Part shown: positions 36,201-44,321 of the stretch, piece after piece
How positions within the stretch are numbered: the stretch's first letter is position 1
How the letters are laid out: every line of letters starts with the position of its first letter
Assembly: GCA_964395095.1 (NCBI GenBank)
Contig: CAYMZZ010000013.1
Location: 62,001 to 126,000 of the forward strand
Length of the DNA stretch: 64,000 bases
Reading direction: 5' to 3'
Origin: CAYMZZ01 sp964395095
GTDB lineage: Bacteria > Bacteroidota > Bacteroidia > Chitinophagales > Chitinophagaceae
The notes under the pieces: model-generated
What the model was told of the DNA's origin: nothing
The model's input: only the letters and a program-made list of their open reading frames with translations
Databases searched by the model: none
Translations under genes and position numbers: made by a program

Positions 36201-36676
36201 ATACCTTCAGCTATAAGGGCATTACCCTTAATGCACTGGTGGCGGCCCGTGTTGGCGGCGTGGTGGTATCGAATACACAAGCCATTATGGACGCGTTTGG
36301 CGTATCGCAGGCATCGGCTGATGCCCGGGATGCCGGTGGTGTGCTGGTGAATGGTCGTCCTGTACCTACCCGCGAATACTACCAGGTAGTAGGGGCTGGC
36401 GCATCGGGCGGAATTGCCTCTATGTACACATATAGTGCTACCAATGTACGCCTTGCAGAGCTGACACTGGGTTACGATCTGCCGGTAAAAAGACTGGGAC
36501 GTTTCATCAAGGGTGCGAATGTTTCTTTCGTTGGAAGAAACCTCTTCATGATCTATGCCGAAGCGCCCTTTGATCCGGAACTGACGGCCAATACCCAAAC
36601 TTATTTCCAGGGAATTGACTATTTCATGATGCCGAGCCTTCGTTCACTTGGCTTCTCGGTGAAACTCAATTTCTGA
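33233..36676 (+). CDS. SusC/RagA TonB-dependent transporter with N-terminal STN domain, N-glycan type locus
   Basis: Outer-membrane importer that also signals to FecR. It is 1147 residues from 33233; an internal ATG at 33362 begins the hydrophobic signal MKLFVVFMLAGLLQ, but extended N-termini like this are common in the group. Order: signal, STN domain (TVTFSGKNVTIIRVFKAIEA to the start of the linker, about 65-150), carboxypeptidase-like domain (EISGTVKSVEGEPLAGATVT), TonB box region EIEQVVVTALG, plug (VVLRGLKSIDGNNNALYVID and DDIESLSVLSGPSAAALYG), barrel. The STN domain should contact the FecR periplasmic domain, which links ligand capture to the sigma factor at 31056. It is 13 bases before susD. 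Confidence 0.94.
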   Translation: MQKTAFCDRAMAGPDRSAAVAFPRSSTDNPLRSSRLFTKTLIVMKLFVVFMLAGLLQAQAESNAQTVTFSGKNVTIIRVFKAIEAQTGYTVFANKDLLKSIKPVSIAATNMPLNDFMQSVLQHQPVGFEIHNRTIFIVSQSAVPPNPVISRVEEEEKDKPPFVEISGTVKSVEGEPLAGATVTVKGTRTSTVTNAEGRYTIEVLPNQTLVFSYVGYKGVEIPVGTRTAIDVVLEKDLGEIEQVVVTALGIPKRVRTLTYNVQEIKGDDISAVNNGNFVNSLVGKVAGATINSSSAGNGASARVVLRGLKSIDGNNNALYVIDGIPMPNFIRGQAEDIFSGAGQTGDFVANLNPDDIESLSVLSGPSAAALYGSQAANGVIVITTKKGQKDKTTVGLTHSTSFTSPLMLPSFQNTYGPSEIGSYYSWGEKLTTPSSYKPSDFFQTGINSTTSANFSTGSEKNQTYISIGNTQSKGIVPNNNFGRSNFTVRNTSSFLDGKMNLDVSFMGGLVNEKNMIAQGQYFNPLVAVYLYPPGDDFNKVKAYERYNASRNLMTQSWFYGDNGLMMQNPYWVTQRNIFDNRKERYMTTLSLRYQLKDWITLSGRVKMDKSNEKAERRYAASTNTLFASENGYYSLNTLDTRQIYAEAVANVTRDLSPDFSLNANLGTAIEDIRANQDLFGGRLQGVANLYTYANINRATADLAQSGTRRQKQSVFLSSQLGYRNWLFLDVTARNDWASTLALAESNNFFYPSVGVSAVLTDVLKIRSPQLSFLKVRASYAEVGNEPREFLTIPTYPLAGGFPVTQTRMPNPNLKPELTKSWEAGINAAFFNNTLRIDATVYSSRTYNQFFEPTLSAASGFTSVIVNAGRVDNRGLEISARYTKRFGELSWTSSLAYSLNQNKIVELLPGWENPVTGEIVTLRELDMTGTGSYKMVLKEGGRMGDIYVNTLRVDEHGAIYVDPGSQQVVAEPNKFVYAGNSNPRYNLGWGNTFSYKGITLNALVAARVGGVVVSNTQAIMDAFGVSQASADARDAGGVLVNGRPVPTREYYQVVGAGASGGIASMYTYSATNVRLAELTLGYDLPVKRLGRFIKGANVSFVGRNLFMIYAEAPFDPELTANTQTYFQGIDYFMMPSLRSLGFSVKLNF

Positions 36677-36689
36677 TCATTAAAAAGCG

Positions 36690-38321
36690 ATGTCATTTAT
36701 GACCAGACATAAAAAAATATCATGGAAGGGATTGGCGGTTGCGGGTGCATCAGCGCTGCTACTAACCAGTTCCTGTACCAAAAACTTTAAGGACCTCAAC
36801 ACCAACCAGCATGAGGCCACCGAAGACCAGATGGCCGCCGACAACCTGAAAACAGGCGCCTTCTTCTCGCAAATGCTGCGCAATGTGGTACTGTTCCGCG
36901 ATGGTACCAATCTATCGAGCGATTACCAGGTAGCACAGGGCCTGACCAGCGATTTGTATTCAGGCTATATAGCGCCCACCGGCACCTGGTTTGGAGGCGT
37001 GCACAATGGTTCTTATTATTTCATACAGGGATGGATTGAAAAAACCTTTACATCCGGCTTTGCTTCCATCATGCCCGCCTGGCAGGCGATTACCCGCGTG
37101 GCGGATGAGCAGGGGCTACCCGAAGTATCGGCACTGGCCACAGTGGTGAAAGTGCAGGGTATGCATCGTGTGGCGGATGCTTATGGTCCCTTGCCTTACC
37201 TCAACTATGGCAGCGGCTCGCTGCAAAACAATTATAATTCCCTGCAGCAAATCTATGCACGATTTTTTGAGGAGTTGGATGAGGCTATTGATGTGCTCAC
37301 CCTCTATGCGCAGGGAAATCCCTCCAGTACATTGCTAAAGAACTACGATTTTATTTATGAAGGAAATGTAGCCAACTGGGTGCGCTTTGCAAATACGTTG
37401 CGGTTGCGCCTGGCCATGCGTGTGGTGAATGCCGATGCGGCATTGGCACGCACGGAAGCGGAGAAATCGATCGCCAATCCCTTTGGTGTAATCAGCAGCG
37501 CCAATGAGCGCGCCGCACTCCGGCATACCAGCAACCTGGAATACTTTCATCCGCTTTACGAGATCGCCTATACCTTCAATGCCGGCGAAGCGCGGATGAG
37601 CGCCACCATGGATGCCTACCTGAACGGATTGGAGGATCCACGCCGCGATGCCTATTTCACCCGCGCCGATGACGGCAATTTTCATGGCGTAAGACAGGGT
37701 ATTGTTACCAGCAACTGGACCCCCTATTCCGGATCTGCCATATCCAATCTGAATATCAACCAGAGCACTACGCAGATCGTTTGGATCACCGCAGCGGAAT
37801 CCTATTTCCTGCGGGCCGAAGGGGCGCTGCGTGGCTGGAATATGGGAGGCACCGCGGAAGACCTGTACAACCAGGGCATAACACAGTCATTCCTCGAAAA
37901 TGGCTTACCGGCATCCATGGCCTCGGCCTATGCAGGCGATGCGGTTAAAACACCGGTTGCTTTTGTCGACAATAGTGGCCAGTCGGGTAATAATCATGCG
38001 GCTCCCAGCGATATCACTGTTGCCTGGAATGCAGCCGATGCCTTTGACCGAAACCTGGAAAGGATCATCACCCAGAAATGGATTGCGATGTATCCGGATG
38101 GACCGGAAGGCTGGGCGGAGTTTCGCCGTACGGGTTTCCCCCGGCTGATACCGGTGGTGAGTAACAATAGCAATGGCACCATCAATACCGCGCTTCAGAT
38201 CAGGCGGATACCATTTCCCCAATCGGAGTACAATAATAACCGCGCCGGTGTGCAAACAGGCATCGGACACCTGGGAGGACCCGACGGTGGCGGTACGGCC
38301 CTTTGGTGGGATAAAAGATAA
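36690..38321 (+). CDS. SusD/RagB family nutrient-binding outer-membrane lipoprotein, N-glycan type locus
   Basis: Partner of the preceding SusC. The 543 residues carry a lipoprotein signal (ALLLTSSCTKNFKDLN, Cys near residue 29). The body belongs to the SusD-like group 2 rather than the classical RagB type: it has GMHRVADAYGPLPYLNYGSG, TAAESYFLRAEGALRGW and IITQKWIAMYPDGPEGWAEF with the typical ending of C-terminal GG/DGGG residues. This group is usual in loci for host-type or plant N-glycans and peptides, in line with downstream genes. Confidence 0.93.
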   Translation: MSFMTRHKKISWKGLAVAGASALLLTSSCTKNFKDLNTNQHEATEDQMAADNLKTGAFFSQMLRNVVLFRDGTNLSSDYQVAQGLTSDLYSGYIAPTGTWFGGVHNGSYYFIQGWIEKTFTSGFASIMPAWQAITRVADEQGLPEVSALATVVKVQGMHRVADAYGPLPYLNYGSGSLQNNYNSLQQIYARFFEELDEAIDVLTLYAQGNPSSTLLKNYDFIYEGNVANWVRFANTLRLRLAMRVVNADAALARTEAEKSIANPFGVISSANERAALRHTSNLEYFHPLYEIAYTFNAGEARMSATMDAYLNGLEDPRRDAYFTRADDGNFHGVRQGIVTSNWTPYSGSAISNLNINQSTTQIVWITAAESYFLRAEGALRGWNMGGTAEDLYNQGITQSFLENGLPASMASAYAGDAVKTPVAFVDNSGQSGNNHAAPSDITVAWNAADAFDRNLERIITQKWIAMYPDGPEGWAEFRRTGFPRLIPVVSNNSNGTINTALQIRRIPFPQSEYNNNRAGVQTGIGHLGGPDGGGTALWWDKR

Positions 38322-38347
38322 TTCTGTTCACATAAAAATATGCTGAC

Positions 38348-39412
38348 ATGAAAAGAAAAGAATTGCGATACCTGCTCATCCTCGTTTCCATCCTGTCCCT
38401 TACCGGATGTGTGAAGGAGAAGGCTTTGGAAATACAAAAGCCTTATACCTACGATGAGCAATACTATGCCAACCTGCGGGCCTATAAGGAAACGCCCCAC
38501 ACACTTTGTTTTGGATGGTACGCCGCCTATGCGCCCATCGCCGGTTCATCAGGCTATAAGGATCCCGCATCCTGGGGCGAGCGCATCATGGGATTGCCCG
38601 ATAGCATGGATATCGTTTCCCTCTGGATGGGTATCCCCAGCAATAATCCCGATGATCCCGGTTATGCACCCATTGCTTATGCCGACATGAAATATGTGCA
38701 AAAGGTGAAGGGGACAAAATTCGTGGTACCCACTATTGTTAATTTCAACAGCGTGATCAGGATGAAAGATGGCAGGGAAATTGACCTGCGCCTGCCGGAG
38801 AATAGAAACGATGAAGGCATCGCCTTGTATGGCCAGTACCTCGCCGACCAGGTAATAGATAATGATCTGGATGGAATTGATATCGACTGGGAGCCGGCGG
38901 GTGGCGAATGGCTCAATAGCCCCAACACCAATTTCGTGAAGCTGGTTGAATACCTGGGTCAGTACTTTGGGCCCAAAGGCAGCACGGGAAAATTATTTAT
39001 CATCGATTTCTTCAGTCTGGCACCGCCCGCGGCCACAGGCGAATATGCTGATTATTTTATTCGACAGGCTTATTCCCAGGGCACGGGAGGCATTCAAACG
39101 GCCGCCAACTTACAAAACTATTATAATGCCGTAGCGGCGGCAGTTCCTCCCGGCAAGTTTATGGTGACCGAGAACTTTGGCGACTTTGCTGAAAATGGGG
39201 GTACGCCATTCACGGAAGCGAACGGGAATCAGTATTCCACCGATGGCAGCCGTATGCATTCGCTGGAAGGCATGGCCCGTTGGAATCCTGTTCAGGGAAA
39301 GAAAGCCGGGTTTGGGGCCTTCTATTTCGGACGCGATTATTATTCCAAAACCGGAATTCCCTATTTTAATATCAGGCGTTGCATTCAGATTGCCAACCCT
39401 GCACAGCCCTAA
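38348..39412 (+). CDS. GH18 endo-beta-N-acetylglucosaminidase-like lipoprotein
   Basis: Expected to cut the chitobiose core of N-glycans at the cell surface, releasing the glycan for SusCD import. The 354 residues have a lipobox at LTGC (Cys21). The GH18 signature DGIDIDWE is intact at residues 175-182, with Glu182 as acid and Asp180 as the residue that positions the acetamido group. Overall it is like the small EndoF/BT1044-type GH18 enzymes rather than chitinases. It directly follows susD, the usual place of the surface endoglycosidase in such loci. Confidence 0.88.
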   Translation: MKRKELRYLLILVSILSLTGCVKEKALEIQKPYTYDEQYYANLRAYKETPHTLCFGWYAAYAPIAGSSGYKDPASWGERIMGLPDSMDIVSLWMGIPSNNPDDPGYAPIAYADMKYVQKVKGTKFVVPTIVNFNSVIRMKDGREIDLRLPENRNDEGIALYGQYLADQVIDNDLDGIDIDWEPAGGEWLNSPNTNFVKLVEYLGQYFGPKGSTGKLFIIDFFSLAPPAATGEYADYFIRQAYSQGTGGIQTAANLQNYYNAVAAAVPPGKFMVTENFGDFAENGGTPFTEANGNQYSTDGSRMHSLEGMARWNPVQGKKAGFGAFYFGRDYYSKTGIPYFNIRRCIQIANPAQP

Positions 39413-39439
39413 TTGATCCTAAACAAAAAAGATTGTAGA

Positions 39440-40702
39440 ATGAAAACAACAAAATATATAGCGGTTCTGCTCCTGCTTACGGGTTTGGTGAGCTGTCAGA
39501 AAGCAGAGTTTGGCGATCCGGTGCTGCTGGTGGCCGGAACCGAAGTGTCGCCAATTGTGCGATTCACTGTTGAGAATACACCAGCCGAATATTCCGTTGT
39601 GGCTTCCGCCACCGTGAAAGTGGAACAGGATGTGCAAGTGACTTTTGAATTTGATCCCGGTGCCGTGGATCGCTACAACGAGGAAAATAAAACTACTTAT
39701 TTCACGGTGCCCGAAGAGGCAATCGAAATAAGCGGATTGCAAACCGTGATTCAAAGCGGTACCGCGGCATCCACACCGGTTTCGGTAAAAGTGATCAGCA
39801 CCTCACCCCTGGTAGATGGCCGCTCATACCTTATTCCGCTCACGATCCGTTCCGTATCGGGTACCAGCATGGGTGTACTCGAATCGTCGCGCACCATTTT
39901 CCTGCGCATAGCAAGGGTTATTAATTTCGCGGCCGTTTCCATGAACAATTCCGATGGCCCCACGGTGGGTACTTCGGGTGGAAGAGGAAACTTCAACGGT
40001 GCGGCTTTATTTGATCCGCAAAATCCGGCGCGACTGGCCAACTTTACCCTTGAGATCAAAAACCTGATCTATGCCTTCCGCGGTGGTGATGGCAACAGCA
40101 ACCCGCAGCCCATACAAACCCTGGTCAACTGGACTAATCAGTGGGAAACCACTTCTATCGGTATGCGTTATGGTGAGCTGGGTAATCCCAACAATTCCTT
40201 GCAGGTAATTGGTTCCCTGGGTGGCGCATTTGCCTATGGCTTTAACCCCAACCAATGGTACACATTGTCGCTGGTATATGATGGCAACAAGGGCGTGCTA
40301 TATGTAGATGGCGAAAAAGCCACGGAGCTAACGGGAGCCATGGTACTGGAATTTTCACGTATGCAGTTTGGGCAATGCTGGGGAGGTTATCATACACGAC
40401 AATATGTGAATGGCAGGATTGGGGAAGTAAGGGTATGGGAGCGGGCGCTCACACCGGCTGAGATCAAACTCAACCTTTGTGGCGCGGACCCCAATGCGAA
40501 TGGGCTGCTGGCTTACTGGAAAATGAACGAAGGTGCCGGTCATATTTTTCACAATTCTTCCTCGCAGGGAGCTCGATATGATATGGACTGGAGCGATGTG
40601 TACTGGGATCCAAACGACAGGGGAAATGATAACCTGACAAATTCCGATAAGTCGCAGTACGTAGTGTGGACAAACGATGAGCTGAACAAGTGCAGTCAAT
40701 AA
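39440..40702 (+). CDS. DUF1735 (BT_3987-like) and LamG/concanavalin-fold surface lipoprotein
   Basis: Probable surface glycan-binding protein. With the ATG at 39440 (the frame opens 9 codons earlier at a TTG) it has 420 residues, a lipoprotein signal (LLLTGLVSCQKAEF), a DUF1735 domain (about 25-160, FTVENTPAEYSVVASATVKV to SYLIPLTIRSVSGT) and a laminin-G-like jelly roll (about 165-400, with WYTLSLVYDGNKGVLYVDGE and GRIGEVRVWERALTPAEI). No catalytic residues are recognisable. It sits between GH18 and a second DUF1735 protein, as in N-glycan loci of Bacteroides. Confidence 0.85.
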   Translation: MKTTKYIAVLLLLTGLVSCQKAEFGDPVLLVAGTEVSPIVRFTVENTPAEYSVVASATVKVEQDVQVTFEFDPGAVDRYNEENKTTYFTVPEEAIEISGLQTVIQSGTAASTPVSVKVISTSPLVDGRSYLIPLTIRSVSGTSMGVLESSRTIFLRIARVINFAAVSMNNSDGPTVGTSGGRGNFNGAALFDPQNPARLANFTLEIKNLIYAFRGGDGNSNPQPIQTLVNWTNQWETTSIGMRYGELGNPNNSLQVIGSLGGAFAYGFNPNQWYTLSLVYDGNKGVLYVDGEKATELTGAMVLEFSRMQFGQCWGGYHTRQYVNGRIGEVRVWERALTPAEIKLNLCGADPNANGLLAYWKMNEGAGHIFHNSSSQGARYDMDWSDVYWDPNDRGNDNLTNSDKSQYVVWTNDELNKCSQ

Positions 40703-40728
40703 AATTCATCACTCAAAAAATTATACGA

Positions 40729-41754
40729 ATGTCGCGCTATACATACGGAGTAAGCAGCCTCGCTTTTTGCCTCCTGCTGCTATCATGCTCCAAAAAAGAT
40801 AATTATGATATCAAGGGAAACCCTGATATCATAATATTCACCAATAACCTCGCTGCGGGTAATGATCCGGTCAATAGCATCCGCTATGGCGTGGTGAATC
40901 GTCCGGATGCTGGCAATATCGTAAACCTCGAAACAACCATGCCTTCCGATATCCGGATTGCCGTGTACGCCACCAGGCCTGTATCGCAGGACATCAGCAT
41001 TGAAGCTGAGCTGGCCGAAGAGCTGATTGCTGATTACAATGCCACGCATGGCACCGGTTTTCAGGCATTTCCAACGGGTATGCTCAATGCCGATAATCTG
41101 CGTGCACGTATCAGCGCTGGCATGAGTTATTCCAGCGACTCACTCAGCCTCGGCGTAAATCTGGGCATGCTCAGTTCGCTTACCGGAACGGCCTATATGG
41201 CGCCCATCCGCCTGCGTTCTGTTTCTAATCCCAATGCGGGTAGCCTTTCGTCCAAAGCGGAGTCGGTGGTCACCTATATCGTGGCTTACCCGGAAATGCG
41301 TCATATCCGTTTCAACGCTTCAGAAGCGGAACTGCTGGGGAACCAGCTCGCCGACAGATCGGCCTGGGATTTCAGCTATAGCCCTGCACCTACATTTTCC
41401 AATGGTACTTTCTGGGATGGTAATAATAACAGTTATATCCGCTGGGGAACATCTCCTATTGAAGTAAATGTGAATATGCAAAGTGAGCACGACATCACAG
41501 GTCTCCGGTTGAGGACAGGTACCAATAGCAGTTGGTCGCCCACGCAGGTTGAATTGCTGATAAGCAATGATGGTATCAATTATGAAAGACTGGGCAGGGC
41601 CGAACGTGCCAATCTGCTGTATTCGAATAACTACAGCTATATAGTATTGTACAACAGCATGCAGGCTAAATACCTGCGCCTTTTGCTTACGTACAGTACT
41701 TCCACGAGTACTAACAATCGACGTTTGGCGGAACTGGACGTGTACACCGAATAG
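40729..41754 (+). CDS. DUF1735 and F5/8 type C (discoidin) surface lipoprotein
   Basis: Second probable surface glycan-binding protein. The ATG at 40729 gives 341 residues with a lipobox in LLLLSCSKKDNYD; the frame opens 13 codons earlier but inside the preceding gene. A DUF1735 domain (about 50-185) contains VNRPDAGNIVNLETTMPSDI; a C-terminal galactose-binding F5/8 C domain (about 200-341) includes ITGLRLRTGTNSSWSPTQVE and ends RLAELDVYTE. It probably helps the SusD and GH18 hold glycoprotein substrate. A 15-bp inverted repeat lies within its codons 25-36. Confidence 0.84.
   Translation: MSRYTYGVSSLAFCLLLLSCSKKDNYDIKGNPDIIIFTNNLAAGNDPVNSIRYGVVNRPDAGNIVNLETTMPSDIRIAVYATRPVSQDISIEAELAEELIADYNATHGTGFQAFPTGMLNADNLRARISAGMSYSSDSLSLGVNLGMLSSLTGTAYMAPIRLRSVSNPNAGSLSSKAESVVTYIVAYPEMRHIRFNASEAELLGNQLADRSAWDFSYSPAPTFSNGTFWDGNNNSYIRWGTSPIEVNVNMQSEHDITGLRLRTGTNSSWSPTQVELLISNDGINYERLGRAERANLLYSNNYSYIVLYNSMQAKYLRLLLTYSTSTSTNNRRLAELDVYTE
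40802..40835 (+). other. Inverted repeat inside the coding region
   Basis: ATTATGATATCA (40802-40813), one unpaired A, GGG, loop AAA, CCC, TGATATCATAAT (40824-40835): 15 bp with a single bulge, about 25 codons into the gene. In mRNA this would be a stable hairpin; it may be chance, since the protein there repeats an N/D-x-D-I pattern. Confidence 0.5.
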
Positions 41755-41795
41755 GCGGTTGCGGAATGATGTATCTGTATAAAAGAGAAAAGAAC

Positions 41796-42557
41796 ATGCG
41801 AATCATCCTCACAGGTTTCATTTTATTGTGTTGCTCCCTGCCGCTATTGGCGCAGGAGCTATCCACTGCCCTCGAATTTGAGGAGCGGGTTTATAGCTTT
41901 GGCAGCATAAAGGAGGAGGATGGGAAAGTAACACATCGCTTCTATTTTCGAAACAGGGGAAGCAAGCCCGTGGCCATCAGCGATATCCATAGCGCCTGTG
42001 GCTGCATCGGCAAGCTGGTGAATGATAAACCGGTGCCGCCCGGCGGCCGTGGCGAGATCCTGATTAGTTTTGACCCCGCCTACCAGCAGGGATTCTTCTC
42101 CAAGGAGATTGTTGTTTTAAGCAACAATAACCGGGAATACAACCGGGTATGGGTGGAAGGAAATATTATTCCCGGTCACCGACCCGTGGAGCACGAATAC
42201 CCCTATGCATTTGGCAGTAATCTGCACCTGCGGCTAAAAGTAATGGCGATGGGCTACCTGATGCCCGGCCAGTCGCGGAGCATGCAGTTGCACTATGCCA
42301 ATGAAAGCGATAAGGCCATACAGCTTTCTTTCCGCGTGCTGGATCCCGCACCCGGACTGCAATTGCCGGCCAGCATTGAAATCGGCCCAAAGGGACGGGG
42401 GGAGGTTGCCGTAAATTATCGGCTGCCGCTTCTCAGCAGGAATGATGAACAGATACGCATACTTCCGATGGTGAATGGTGAGCCGGTGGCGGATACCCTT
42501 ATCTTAAAAGTGCTGAACGATCAGAAACCGGTGCCAGTACCCCTTCGAAGAAAATGA
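41796..42557 (+). CDS. DUF1573 domain protein, secreted
   Basis: A 253-residue exported protein (start at 41796 gives IILTGFILLCCSLPLLAQE as signal; the frame opens ten codons earlier). The DUF1573 immunoglobulin-like domain is at about 30-125: FEERVYSFGSIKEEDGKVTH and SDIHSACGCIGKLVNDKPVP, with the C-x-C typical of the family. The second half looks like another beta-sandwich. Biochemical role is unknown; such proteins are frequent companions in Bacteroidota glycan loci. It ends the first block of the locus, before a terminator. Confidence 0.8.
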   Translation: MRIILTGFILLCCSLPLLAQELSTALEFEERVYSFGSIKEEDGKVTHRFYFRNRGSKPVAISDIHSACGCIGKLVNDKPVPPGGRGEILISFDPAYQQGFFSKEIVVLSNNNREYNRVWVEGNIIPGHRPVEHEYPYAFGSNLHLRLKVMAMGYLMPGQSRSMQLHYANESDKAIQLSFRVLDPAPGLQLPASIEIGPKGRGEVAVNYRLPLLSRNDEQIRILPMVNGEPVADTLILKVLNDQKPVPVPLRRK

Positions 42558-42659
42558 TAAAATGCAAAACAAACAGTCACATCAAGTAGCAAGTATAGTT
42601 TCAGGTTAAGGTTTAGGTTCGTTTCTCCTAAGCAGTCAGTCAAGCAGTAGCAAGCGAGA

Positions 42660-42694
42660 GCATCCGGACCCGTCTCCGGGTGCTTCTCCATTTT
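42660..42694 (+). terminator. Terminator between DUF1573 and GH29 genes
   Basis: GCATCCGGA (42660-42668), loop CCCGTC, TCCGGGTGC (42675-42683) with one wobble pair, then TTCTCCATTTTT. It divides the locus into a binding/import block and a glycosidase block. The rest of the 186-bp gap has a weak GGTTAAGGTTTAGG tract and no gene. Confidence 0.65.
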
Positions 42695-42743
42695 TAGATG
42701 TTGTACATTTACCTCAACCACCCTGTCAATAAAATCTGTAGAA

Positions 42744-44321
42744 ATGATGCATGAAAAATTGAAAGAATCCGTTTCTCTTTTGCTGCTGCTTGCAGCCGGT
42801 ATGGCTGTATTCCTGGCAGCTTGCGGAGAATCGGCACCGGCCGAAGCGAGGGCCGACGCATCCGTGATCAGCCATCCGCAATTTGTGCGAATAGAGCCCG
42901 GGGATGATGAACAAACCATATTGCGCAAAGCCGTGGAGGTTCGCCCGAGCGGGCGGCAATTGCGCTGGCAGCAATTGGAGCTGACCGGTTTTATTCATTT
43001 TGGCATCAATACTTTTACCGGACGCGAATGGGGCGATGGTACGGAAAGCCCCGCCTTGTTCAACCCAACCGCACTCGATGCGCGGCAATGGGCGCAAACC
43101 TGCAAGGATGCCGGCATCAAACAGCTAATTCTTACGGCCAAGCATCACGATGGCTTCTGCCTTTGGCCTTCGGCCTTTACCGAACATTCCGTAAAAAACA
43201 GTCCCTGGAAAGATGGGAAGGGGGATGTGGTAAAGGAACTCGCGGAAGCCTGCCGCGAACTGGGCCTGGGCTTTGGCGTTTACCTCTCACCCTGGGATCG
43301 TCATTCCCCGGATTTTGGAGACTCGGCACGCTACAACGATTATTTTATTAATCAGCTTACGGAATTATTGACCAATTATGGTCCTATAGAAGAAGTGTGG
43401 TTCGATGGCGCCAATGGCGAAGGCCCGGATGGGAAAAAGCAGGTCTATGATTTTGATCGCTGGTACAACCATATCCGCAAGCTGCAGCCCAATGCGGTGA
43501 TCGCCGTAATGGGTCCCGATGTGCGCTGGGTGGGAACGGAAACGGGCTATGGCCGCGAAACGGAATGGAGCGTGCTGCCCGGCGATGCGATGTTGCCGGC
43601 GACAATAGCTGAAAACAGCCAGCAACTCGATGGCTTCGCCCCCACCAACCTGATGCAGGATGATTTGGGCAGCCGCGAAAAGATTTACCAGGCCCAAAGC
43701 CTCGTGTGGTACCCGGCTGAAACAGATGTTTCCATCCGGCCGGGCTGGTTTTATCACGAAGCGGAAGACAGCCTGGTGAAATCGCCGGAGAAATTGCTGG
43801 ACATTTATTTTAGCAGCGTGGGCCGAAATGGCGTATTGCTGCTGAATATTCCACCCGATAAGCGGGGACTGATTCATGAGAACGATGCGGCCAGCCTCCG
43901 CGAATGGAAAAACTGGCGCGACCAGATTTTTAGGCATAACCTGCTCGGCGAAGCCAAATGGGTATCGGCTATCAATGGCTGCGACAAGCTGTTAGATGGT
44001 TCCGGAACCACAAGCTGGCAGATAAAACAGGGCGATACCACAGCCACGCTGGAAATGGAATTGCCGGCACCCGCAGAAATGGATCTTGTTGCCTTACAGG
44101 AAGACATCAGCCAGGGCCAGCGGGTGGAAAGTTTTCGACTTCTCTACTGGCAGGATAATGCCTGGAAGGAATTGACAAAGGGAACCACCATCGGTTACAA
44201 ACGGATTCTCCGCTTCAAGCCCGTGAAGGCGCAAAAATTGAAGCTGATGATTGAGTCGAGCCGTGGTGAACCCTTACTGTCTGAATTTGGCGCCTATAAA
44301 ATGCCTGAACGGAAAAATTAA
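42744..44321 (+). CDS. Alpha-L-fucosidase, GH29, lipoprotein
   Basis: Removes alpha-linked fucose, here probably core or antennary fucose of N-glycans. It is 525 residues with a lipobox at FLAAC (Cys27). The GH29 barrel shows GFIHFGINTFTGREWGDG, the substrate histidines in TAKHHDGFCLWPS (132-143) and the nucleophile Asp221 in EEVWFDGANGEG. The C-terminal 130 residues are an F5/8 C-like beta-sandwich ending LSEFGAYKMPERKN. First gene of the glycosidase block; its TAA overlaps the ATG of the GH3 gene by one base. Confidence 0.92.
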   Translation: MMHEKLKESVSLLLLLAAGMAVFLAACGESAPAEARADASVISHPQFVRIEPGDDEQTILRKAVEVRPSGRQLRWQQLELTGFIHFGINTFTGREWGDGTESPALFNPTALDARQWAQTCKDAGIKQLILTAKHHDGFCLWPSAFTEHSVKNSPWKDGKGDVVKELAEACRELGLGFGVYLSPWDRHSPDFGDSARYNDYFINQLTELLTNYGPIEEVWFDGANGEGPDGKKQVYDFDRWYNHIRKLQPNAVIAVMGPDVRWVGTETGYGRETEWSVLPGDAMLPATIAENSQQLDGFAPTNLMQDDLGSREKIYQAQSLVWYPAETDVSIRPGWFYHEAEDSLVKSPEKLLDIYFSSVGRNGVLLLNIPPDKRGLIHENDAASLREWKNWRDQIFRHNLLGEAKWVSAINGCDKLLDGSGTTSWQIKQGDTTATLEMELPAPAEMDLVALQEDISQGQRVESFRLLYWQDNAWKELTKGTTIGYKRILRFKPVKAQKLKLMIESSRGEPLLSEFGAYKMPERKN

